From: Symsagittifera roscoffensis
Lineage: Eukaryota; Xenacoelomorpha; Acoela; Convolutidae
Direction: 5' to 3'
Assembly: GCF_963678635.1 (NCBI RefSeq)
Contig: NC_087070.1
Span: 43,010,988 to 43,074,987 of the forward strand
Length of the DNA stretch: 64,000 bases
The position numbers were made by a program, and so were the translations under genes. The notes under the pieces are model-generated. The model did not search any database. It saw nothing but the letters and a program-made list of their open reading frames with translations, and had not been told where the DNA came from. Position 1 is the first letter of the stretch. Every line of letters starts with the position of its first letter. Shown here in pieces: positions 12,701 to 24,700 of this stretch.

Positions 12701-15700
12701 ATATTTCGCGCTATAAACGCGTAAGCGGAGAGTTAATCCGTCTTAAAATCGTTCGAAATTGGTTAAAAGAAGCTTATTTGCCATAATTGATTGGTTACAA
12801 GGAGCTAAATCTATCTTTTTGTACTTTAAATGGCGTGTGGGGGGATGATTTTCATAAAAAGTTTCAAATTTAAAAAAAAAAATTTGAAATTTTATTACAT
12901 TTAATTTTTTAACGTTATTACTGCTCCATAAAACCTTAAAAGGCAGTCGGAACATTCAGGGCTTCGCCCTGATACGAGCAGTCTTGTTACATTAGTTTTC
13001 TACTGTTCAAACAGAAGAAAACTAAACAGCAAAATAGTGACCGCCACAGTGCGCGCCAACATGTTGCTAGCTTGCGAACAGAGGGTAGGACTCTTTACAA
13101 AAATTTGAGCCGGTTTTTGCCGCGAAGCGGTGACGCGCGCGTAGCACGCCCACTGGCGACCTTAAACCAAAAGCAAAAAACAATCGGCTCAATAGTATTT
13201 GGTCAATTGAATTTTTTTGGTACTAACGCGATTGACTCTTTATTTTGGTACAAATGGGACTGATTCATAATTTGGTACTTGTGAATATCCACCCAAAGTA
13301 CAATTAGCTCGCGATTTGTGTTTTTATAAAAGCAATCAAGTTACTGCAAGATACAGATGTATATTTTATGCATACAGCTGTATAATTTATGCATATGTTT
13401 TACTTTTTGGATTCAATATTTTATTCTTTTTGTAACATTTTTTGGTCTGTTTTGAGATGTCTTTTTGTTCCCACTTTCGAAGAAAATGAGTATAATATAT
13501 GCTAAGGGTGTTTTTGTACAATCAGACCAATTTTACAAGGAAACAAAAAAATTGAGAATCGTGTCTATCGAACCGGAAACTGATGATTGCCGTGCGAGTG
13601 TGCTTGCCACTAGCCTAAATGCTGTTGTAAATATTCGAGTCCAATTAAGAGACAGTCGGTCATTTAGGGCTTTGCCTTGATATACGAGAACTTTCTTTTG
13701 TTTTGTTATACTGCCACTTTATCAAAATCAAAAATGACAGTATGATAATGAAATGTTGTCGCCTATTTTTTGTTTTCGTGATATCCTCTAATTAATTTGT
13801 CTCAATTCCTAGCCATCGTTACCTGGGTCCTAGTCTGACTTATATTTTTTAAATACTAATCTTCTTATATTTTTAAATAGCCTCTAGAAACTGGTTTGCG
13901 TATGTCAAAAAAATTAACATGAACGCAGCATGTTTATTTTTAAGCAAATAAGCTCCATGGAAAATTTTGTTTTGGTTTTTATGCCAAAAGGTGGTTTAAA
14001 AATTACTCTGAAAATTTCATACGTGTGCGGAACCTTCAAACAAATACTAGTGACGTAGTTTTTTTCTGCGTATAAAATGTGCCGCATAATCCGCATCGAA
14101 GGAAAAAATCAGAGAAGGAGCGACAGGATGCAGAAAAAACCGCCAAAGCTGCACGGGGCTGTTTTCGTGATAGAAACTAAATGAAAGAACTTTTTAAACC
14201 CGTCGGAATTTAGAAAACGGAAAAGAATAACAGAACGTGAATGATTACAATTTCCTAGTGGTATGACGGTCGACCCCTTTGCCTGACGATTTCTTTTACC
14301 GTTAGCGTTTCGGCTCTGGTAAGCTCGCAACAAGTATCAGTCCGAGTGCATTGATTTTGTTTTTGGTCAATATTGAATTCAAGGCCCGGAACTTCTTGCC
14401 TTCTCTGAGATATTGGCAATTTTTCTTTAGATTTTTGAATATTCATTTCTAATTCTCACTACGTTTTAGCCTTGGTCTCTGATTTTATTTCTATAATGGA
14501 ATCCAAAGGAAAAAGCCTGGTTGCTGATTCCACGGCAGTGTTTTGTCGAGCCTTGTTTGTGAAATTCGCTTTCAGTTCGAAAATAGTGTAAAGCGTTGTT
14601 CCCGATTGAAATTAAAAAAAAAACGATGAAAATTATAAAAGCATAGCCGGTTGCTGTGCTAATAGCACAAAATGTTCCAACTATAGTCTTAAAAAACAAT
14701 AAGAATATTTTTTAAAATTGTTCAAATCACGACTGAAAGGGCTTAACCATGATCTATCACTCGACCCGTTCCGATAATTATTTGTGTTACCTGAATTTGC
14801 GTGGAAAACAAAAAAATGTGAAACACACCCGAATACAAATTTCCGCCCCATTTTTCAAAAGGTCGGGGCAATATTTTTTTTTGAGTCAATCTTTAACTTT
14901 ATCAGTTTTAAACGCTTTGGTATTCATAAACAATTTTTAGGCAACAAACTGAGTCTTCTCAATGTGCCCGACTTCGACGTCGGCTCTCAGGAGTACGAGA
15001 TCGAAATAGTCGTTTCCGACTCGACTTCCGTCACCGCTACTGTCTCGGTGTTCGTTCACGTCAACCCCGTGAACGAATTCGACCCCACTCTAGCAGCTGC
15101 CTCGCCCACCTCGTGTACTGTGAGTGAGTGTGGATCTGTGCCGACGACATGTATGACCATGTCTTTCGAGGACTCGGACAACAGTGCACATATCCACGGA
15201 CAAGTAAGATAGATTTTGAAACCAGCAGCGGTTTTTGAGGTTTTAGTACAAAATCTTTACCATCTTTTATGGCACTTGACGAACTTTTTGTTTTATGTTT
15301 TGCTAATAAAACAAAAAATTTAAAAAAATTTGGATTGAATACCCAATTAGATAATGTTTTTTTGTTTTAGTGGACATATACTCCATTTTGATGTTTTTTA
15401 GGTGTCTGCTTCAATCACAAGACTTTTTTTCAAGTATCTTCTGGCAATGTTTTTTATTATCGAACTAATCCTCAGCTTGGTATATTTTTAGGTATCTGCT
15501 TCAATAACAAGTGGCAACAGTGACAGCATCTTCCAGTTGAACTATGATTGGACGACAAACACGGCAGTATTGAGACAGAATGGACCAGTGGATAGGGAGA
15601 CGGACTCTTTTTACAACATGACAGTTCTCATCCAAGACAGTGACTCATACTTTAATGACTCCAAGTCCACTGTGGAATACATACAGGTTAACAGATTAGT

Positions 15701-18700
15701 TTGAAACAATTGACCCTCAAAGCTGTGAAGTTCATCAGTAGCCAAAATGTTTTAAATTTAAATTCAAGCAACACAAATTTTTTTGACCACCCGGGTTGAC
15801 CTCCATACACCGAAAAATGCTTATCATACAATTCCATACATCAAGTGTGTGGGAAAATGCTTGTCATAAAATTTTCATACAATTTCTAAAAATGGTTGAA
15901 AACTGGTATAAACTCATTTCTGTGGCTGTTTGATTCTAATAAAACAATCTGGTGATAAAAAACTGAGGTTTTTGTTTTTTGAAAAAAATGCTTATCATAC
16001 AATTCCCATATATGGAAATTGTATGACTGGCATTTTTTTGGTGGCGACACAAAAAATTTTTTCAAGTAATTTTGAAAATTTAGCCCAAAAATTTTTTTTG
16101 TTTTTTTTTCAACCGCAAATCGATTTTCGTACGCAAACAAACAATTTTCGAAAAAAAAAATTTGCATGCAAAATTTAATATTTTGTGTGCATAACGTAGT
16201 CCTGGATACGATAAAATTGGCTTTTATTTTTTTTCACTTAATTTTTTTTTCAAAAACGCTGAAAACTCCTCTTTCTTTTGTATAATAAAAATTTAATATG
16301 CAAAATTTAATATTTTGTGTGCATAACGTAGTCCTGGATACGATAAAATTGGCTTTTATTTTTTTTCACTTAATTTTTTTTTCAAAAACGCTGAAAACTC
16401 CTCTTTCTTTTGTATAAATAACTAAGACATTTTTTGTTTACAGGTGTATGTGACGGGCTGTAATGATAACTACCCAATATTCAATCCACAAGTATACGCT
16501 GTAGAGGTAAGTCAATTCATTTTTTCTGGACATTTTATTCTAAAAGGGAAATTTCCGACATGCGATGATTCATTTAAGATATTGATAGACAACCGCTGTT
16601 CAATTCATGGCCCAAGTGCAATTGTTTTTGGTTACTATTGATCCTATCAATTACAACATAGCTGATGGCTCCCTAGAAAAAAACACAAGCTTAACGATTC
16701 GCCGGCGCCAATATTGAGGAGGAATCGAGCGCCAAAAAACGCAATTTTTGTCCAAAACTTATCAAAAAGGGCCTAAACACGTTTTTTTTTTGCCTGTTTC
16801 TTCAAAAATTTGCCTGAGGCGCAGGAAAATTAGTCATAATAAGGTCTTTATAATGATTTGGGAGCAAGGTAAGGGTTTCGGTGTAGTTTAGTAAGGGTTT
16901 CGGAATATTTTCAAGATCGTTTTTTTTTTTAAATTTTTTGGTGAATGTTTGTTTTCTTTCGAGATAATTAAAAATGTGGTCGAATATTCTCAGACAAAGA
17001 GTGCCTTATGGAAAATGCAGCATTTGCATAAGATTTCAACTTGTAGAGGCTGTATAAAACACCATATTCCTTGCGAAAACTTTCACTTGAAAATCCCAAT
17101 TTGTTTTATGTTCGAGCATATGACATTACTTTTCACGACGACATTAGTATGACATTTTCTCGATTTGTTCTCCAAATTGGTGTCATCCTTTTTTGAGAGC
17201 ATTCTTATTATGCCAATCTGATGAGCATATCCAGCTTGATGAGCATAATTATACTCTTCTGGAAGACCGCCGGCCAGTATTAATTGATTCAACTCTATTT
17301 CCGAGAACTCAGACAAACTTTAAAAAGAAAGTTGACAGCGCGAGGATCGATCCTTGGATCTTAGGGTTACCAAACGGGTGTTTTTGTTATTAAAATAGAC
17401 GAATAAACTGCAACTCCAAACTTGTGTTCAGGTGGCCGACACTATTCTCGACTCACAGGTGATAGTGACAGTCTCTGCCTCAGATGCAGATGTCGGGGGA
17501 GTGGGTGACACGATCACTTACAGCTATGACTCATCCGATACCCCCACAAACTCACACTTCACCTCTCTGTTTGAACTCACCAACTCCAACACCGAAATAT
17601 CTCTTCAGGCTGGACAGACACTAACTGCTGGTAAGATATAAAGAAATGAAAAAGTTATAACAGAAAAAAAACGAATTAAAAAGTGCAAATGACCTATTTC
17701 AGACAGCTTTTGCATGCAAATGCTATTTTTCAGACCAAAAAAAAACACGTCTCAAGGTAATCTAAAATTTAAAATTTGCATGCAAAAATTGCTCTCAAAA
17801 TTGGCAGAAGCCAAAAGCCGTCAGTTCCTGAAATGACTGCTTTTCGGGCGGAAATGACTAAGTTTTTTGGGCAGTACCAATCTAGTTGTCTCTTGCCGGA
17901 TAGCTTTGAGCAAATAGCGCCACAATCGTTTTCTCTTGTTTAGTTCAGTAGCTGTTCAGTGATGTTGTTGAAAATAATAAAGTGGTTCCTTCGAACCGCA
18001 GAGGAGCTATCAGTAGGCCTTAACAGTCCTGTCGAGGATAGTCCATTTGTATTATCTCCCCACATTCCAGACAGTGTTCTTTTGTTGAGCGAAGCTCTTT
18101 TTTTGCGACTCAAGGCCGTTTTATTGCGCCTAGAACTTCCACGTGGTACCATCCATCATTGCAGCCGTTGTTCGAGGACACTGATAATTTGACATTGACT
18201 AAACGCTGGTATATAAACAACCCAAAATATAAACTAGTTGTCATACAAACCAGCCGCAAATACGAAACTGTTAGACTAGAGTTTTGAAACAGTTATACAG
18301 CAGTTACGAACTTCATGCGAGTTTTCTTCAAATTGGTTCAAAATGACGTAACTTTGTGCTGGTTTATATGCTCTGCGCATTTTGGGCTGGTTTATTCACC
18401 CTTGATTATATCAGACTCAAATTGCCAGCTCATTAGAGACTGATAAATCATTTTGACTCATAGGCCAATATTATTGCTGACCTAAAAAGAAGTATTTTGA
18501 AGGTCAAACGTTTTTGATAATATGTAAAGATAAAATGTTAAAATCAAAAGTTAGCAGGTAATTTTAGTGGAATCAGAGTGAATTTGTTGAAACTTAAAAT
18601 GAGGAATGTTAAAACTAAATGCAAAAAAATCTAAACAAAAACGATTCAAATAAACAAATAATTTTTCAACGAAATGAGAAAAAACTATAACACAAAAAGC

Positions 18701-21700
18701 TGATTTTCACGCAGCTTGAGGCTTCACAAAAAAAACTTAATTAAGATTGTCAATTATTGTTCCGACTTTCGATACGAAAGTAACGGAATATTTGTGCTCG
18801 GGGTGGGTTTTTTTTTTCTTCAGACAAATTTCGACTTTTTAACTAGCCATTTTTGACGGAATTTTTTTATATCATTCGAAAGGTATTGTTGCCCTGAGCT
18901 CAAATTTGAAAAGACATTTCACCTGTGATCTCTTTTTGTAAAGTTATGGGGGTTTAAAGGTTGCCATTTTGGCCAATTTGGGACAATTAACGCGCGATAT
19001 ATTTCGCGCTATTAACGCGTAAGCGAGATTTAATCCGTCTTAGAAATCGTTCCAAATTGGTTAAAAGAAGCTTGTTTGGCATAATTGGTTTGTTACAAGG
19101 AGCGAAAATTATCCTTTTGTACTTGATATGGCGTGTGGGGAGATGATTTTCATAAAAAATTTTAAATTTTAGAAATTTTTTTTTTTCATTTTGTTTTATT
19201 TCATTGAATTTTCTAATGTTATTACTGCTCCTTAAACCTTAAAGGGCAGTCGGAACATTCAGGGCTTCGCCCTTATACGAACAGTCTTGTTTTATTTAGT
19301 TGTATTTCAAATTGAGATTATGAAAGAATTTCTTATAGAGAATTTATTTGTTTTTAAAAAGTAATTTGCTGGTAAGATCAAAATTAGTATTAATTTCAGC
19401 TTTTTGGTGAATTTTTTCAGTGCTAAAAATTTGTATGTTTTTTGTCACTGTAGACTATGAATTATTCCAACTATGGTTCATTTTCTTTCACCTAGCCTCC
19501 TTGAAAAGTTTTTTTTTTCTGTTTTTTTTTGTTGGTTTCAAATTACAATGATTCATAAATTACTTAATCTTTTGTACACAATATTTGACAGTTCATAGTT
19601 ATCACAAATGTAACTAGTCATAGTAAGTGCGTTTGGCCTGGGCTATGTTGGACTGTTTTGCCATGTGGTAGTAGTCGCAGCAGTAGCATTCGCTCTCTTG
19701 GCATTTTCTAGCCTGTCTTCCGAACTTCATACACATTGGGCACATCAGTTTGCACTCTCTACGCGTGGTCGACTCAAAGTTCTGAAATAAGCAAAGTTCA
19801 AGTTCAAAGTCAATTTTCTATTTTATTTTTGTTTTTATTATTATTTTTTGTTATTTCTATATTTTTGTTTTTTTATTACATTTAAAAAGGAACAGTAAAC
19901 ACGTTGTTAATTTTATTATACAACCAGCCATTGTGATGATTGAAATAAACAAAAAAACATCAATTAGTTTTGAGATATTTCAAGTATATTTTTCACCAAT
20001 TTTTGGTAAAATATTAAGTTGATGTCGCATCAACCTAAAAGTTGATATCGCAAAAACTGATATCTTAAATTAACAGCTTTAAACGTCGGTGCGGTTTACC
20101 CAAGACCAGTAGTTGATTTAGGGGTGGGATCGAAGGGGGCGGGGAGGGGGGGGGAGAGAATGAACGGCGAGCTAAGGTCACTTTTATAAAAAGTGAGCCA
20201 AAAACCAGAAGCCACTCTCTTATTTGCGAGAACTTTAGATTCACCGCGCTGCAAAAATCTGAATTTGTATATATTTTGGACCTGTTTAACTATTTCCTAG
20301 TTCCCAGCCATGGGTTCTCAGTATATAAAATTAATCCCTAAGGAAAGCCAAATTCAATTGTTAAGCATAAGCGAGCATTTACCTATTTTCCTTTCTCAAG
20401 AGGAGGGGGGGGGGGGGGGGTGTTAAGAGATACGTATTTTAATTATTTTGCTCACATTTGTAACCTGAAAATGACATTTGACTCCGGCTAGTTTATCTGG
20501 TGTTTGCCGTGAAACTTCTTTAGAGGCCATAGATGCGGGATGCATTCTCGCCCATGACCAATGAGCCATCCTTGGAGCATGCTCGGAGTTTACCTCGCCG
20601 TCACTCGTTTTTCCATCTTGTTTATCTTCCGAAAACTTATTTTCTAACTCGTGGTTTTTGACTGGTTTGTTTTTGTTCTGACTATGCGATTTGTGCTTGG
20701 CGAAAGAACCCACAATAAGCAAACAAAGCGTAACAAGAATAACAGATGGGGTTAATAAAGGTTTCATGGCAAAAAAAAAATAAAATATAAAAAAAATTGA
20801 GAGAACAATTTAGGCTGTTTTTTTTTGCAGAAAATGAATAATTTGTTCTGTAATTGATTTTTTTTTGTTTCTATTTATTTGTAACTCAATTCGGTTAACC
20901 GTTCAGTTATTATTCGGTTTTATAAATCAGTTATAAATCAAAATCGGGCTTTGTTGTTAAAAACTTCGAACTATTCTGAATAAATATACCGAAATGTGAA
21001 AAATGAATTTGTTAAACTGGTTGAACTTTATATTACGCTGTCGAAGTTGAAGCTAAACTTTGGTAACATTCGCTTGCAAAAGTTCAGTAAACATTAATTG
21101 TTTTCTGGACTTTTCCGTAATAAAATGTCCTTCAAATGTTATTTTGCGGACATTGCATAGAAGGTGTAAATTCGTATACTAAAACAGCAATGCCCAAATG
21201 AACGTATTTAAGTCATTTGAGCCTAAAAGTCACAAGTTGGTAAAAAATGAGTTTCTGAAACTGTGTTGAGGTAAGACATTATTTTTTTAGAAATCTAAAC
21301 GGATGAGCATTGGAACTCAACAAAACAGCTTAAATAAACATTAACCTTTGTTTTCAACAGTTTTAATGTAAAACGCCAAAAATTTTTCTGCTTAGAAATT
21401 TTAGCGGCTTTTAAGAGCCATGTTGTCTTTAGGGAGTTGGAAAGGGAGTTGAAAAGAATAAAAACTTGTCAATTTTTGCCAAAATTTCATCTTAGGTTTT
21501 TCTTAACAAACTTAGAGTTTTTCGAAGTTTTCCTAATGCGCTCTTCAAATTGTGAGGAAATGAAGTATGAGAATGACCGGTACAAAAACATCAGAACCAA
21601 ATTTGTTAGTTTTCAGGTTGAAAGCAAAATGTACCAAATGGCTCCGATTTCATTTGGTATTATGAACTATGCAGTGTTATTGTTCGAATCGCGTCACTGA

Positions 21701-24700
21701 AAGTAGCAGGAAGGAGCTACGGACAAGCCTGTATTTTCCCTATTCCAATTGGATAAACTCCAAAAAAGCTCGTAAGAAGTCAGGTGTGATACCATTGTAG
21801 AAATCTTACAGCCATTTTCCGGAAATCGATTCAAAAATTTTGCAAAAAATTGTCTCAATAGTGAAAGAAACTGGCCTGAATTTTCCCATTTTTCAGACCG
21901 AATGATGAATTAATTGAAAAAAGAACACTAAACCGTTAGTTCAATTATTATGCATTTATACATTAAATTAGCAATTTTGACCTCATTTTTTGCTTCTAAG
22001 CCAATTTAATTGCCCATTAACATAACAAAAATTTCGGCAAAATCATGAAATTTTCAAAATTTTTAAACTGTACTTCAGTTTTCTTGAAACTGTTTTCTAA
22101 ATTTGTAATTTTGAAATTGTGATTGGAACAGTTGGCTAGTTGCAAAACAGCCTGTTATCTTTTTTATTATATTTATTTTTGCTACTTTTTAGCAGACAAA
22201 TTTTATTCTTTGTTTAAAATGCTATATGTCTTCCGCTGATTTTTATCGAAATCTGTTTAGTCCTTTACATTGCTGTCGGTTTGTTTTCAATCCAAAAGCG
22301 ACTTTTGTCAAATGGCCTCGACAGCATTTAGTGAGATGCTCGCTATAGTTTGACCATAAGCCCTCAATTCATTTTTAATGTATTCTCATAAAAGTAATTT
22401 AGCGCTTTTGGTCTCTAGCTGTTTTTTAACACTCAGGAACGTAGTAAGTACTCTCATATAAAACTTGGCGACTTCTTTTCAGGAATATATATTTTTTCAA
22501 CTTATTCATGTTAAATTTATTTTCATTTTTCGCGGTTTGACTTTTGCTTCATTTTTCAGTTCACTTCAGTTCCTTTGTTAACAGGAAAGCAAACACCACT
22601 ATCGAACAGCAAAAAAATAAAGGTCACAAAAACTTAATCAACTTCTAATTTCAAAAAGTGAAATTAATTATCAGATTTCCCAGATAACCAAAAATTTATC
22701 TATTGATCTAGTTTTCTCAAATTGGGTTTATTTTATCACAAAAGTGCCAATCATAATTTGTTCTACGAATTCAAAGAGCTTTAAGTCCATCTATATTTTT
22801 ATTGGAAATTCGAAAGCTGAACTTCTTTTGCTAACAGGAAGGCAAATACCACTATCGAACAGCAAAAATATAAAGGTCACAAAAGGGTAATCAACTTCTA
22901 AGTTCGAAAAGGGAAATTAATTATCAGATTTCCCAGATCAATAAAAATTTTACCTATTGATCTAGTTTTTTCAAATTGGGTTTATTTCATCATACAAGTG
23001 TCAATCATAATTTATTCTACAAATTTAAAGAGCTTTAAATCCATCTATTTTTTTCTTCAAATTTCAAAAACTGAAGTTTAAAAAAAAACAAGTCCGTTTT
23101 TTTTCTGTTTCCTTGCATTCACTACTTTTTTCCAACTGTCAGCTGGTTCTGTTTTTTTTTATTCAATTGTCCATTTTGAAAAAAAAACAATCGTCAAGTT
23201 GGCATTTTTAGAAATTTTTTTTCAATTTTTTTGAAACTGTTTTCTAATTTTTTGATTTTTAAAATTTCCCTTGTTGTGATTGAAATATTTTGAGCGTTTG
23301 GCACACTGACCGGCTATCCATGTTAACTGAAATATAATAGGTAAACTTTAAATTTCAAAGAAATTATAAATGCCCTTTGATTGTTTCAGTGTCCAATTCT
23401 CAAGTTTTTCTCGGGGAGGAGCAAAGCGAGATTTTTTGGTTTCGGGAACTTTTCACTTTTTTTTTGCTTTTGGACTAAAAATTGAAGGCGCTGGCTACTC
23501 AAAACGTCCATCCTATGTTACTACTTTTTCACATTTTTATTTGGGTTCATAAATTGAAGCCACTTTTTTGGCCAATAAACCAAAAATTGAAGTTTTTTGC
23601 TCAAAGCTTGCCAAAAAGGTCAAAAAATGGCTTTTTTGCATGTTTTTTTTTTAATAAGTGGCCCCTAAACTTTAAGTTTTTTGGGGGACCTGGAAGAATG
23701 AATTGGCTGACTGAATACGGTCTACAATTTTTTCATAATTTATACCGAAGATTTACTCTGGGTTATACGCTGAGATATCCGCCTGATCGTTTGTGCTTAA
23801 TTATTGTTTCAACAGGATGCGCATGAAAATCGTTTTGTATTTTTATAACTATGAAACTTTAATTTTTTTAACACAAAATTAGGTTTGCATTGGTTGTAAA
23901 TTGTTTATTCGCCATGATAAGTTCAATTGCATTAAGACTAAGTTAAATTAGTTTTTGAAGGACTATGTTTTTTTGCAGCTGTATTTCCTTTAGTTTTCTG
24001 GCAAATGATACTTCTTGAGTTTGCCAAAAGTATTGCTGAGTTTTTATTATCGATTTTTGTAGCACGTGTGAGACATGAATGTTATGTCAAGATAATTTAA
24101 AGTTGCCTCAATCAAAACTCTTTATAAACTTGGACTTCAGTACTCTGTCTAAAATTAAGTTAACATCGCCAGACCGCATGATTTAATATCCGCAATATTA
24201 AAAAACAATTTTTTGAAATTGTAAGCAGTCGAACGCAAAAGTTTCTATTTCTTTTTGTATATTATGAAATTTTAATTTAAGACGTAGTTTGTAAAACGAC
24301 CTAATTTTTAGGAGACTTTTACGTGCTGAAGATGCTAGCAACAGACAACGGCTCCCCACCTAAAGAGACACACGCCTCGGTTTCTATTCACGTGTCGGAT
24401 GCATCGAACTCGGCTCCAACTCTAGCAGCCCCGTCGACCTTCGCAATCAACGAGACAGACGTGGTCGGCACTCTCGTCGGTTCATACCCGGCGACTGATG
24501 CCGACTCGGATCAGATCCATTATTCTATTTTGAGTGTGACTTATACCCCCGCGGCGAAAGTCCCTCCGGTTCAGCCGGTGTTCTGGATACATCCAACGTC
24601 AGGTCAGTTCTAAATTGATACAATTGATGTTTCTGCGATATGCAGAGGATCTATGCAAGGCTATCAGGATCAGGCCTGTCTCAGCATAGTTAGTTTGTAT

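Noticed and set aside
14109-14699. Three consecutive minus-strand open frames (74, 63 and 77 codons)
   Set aside because: I tried joining them as exons or as a decayed transposon ORF. No splice-site set or known motif supports either, though a dead element is possible.
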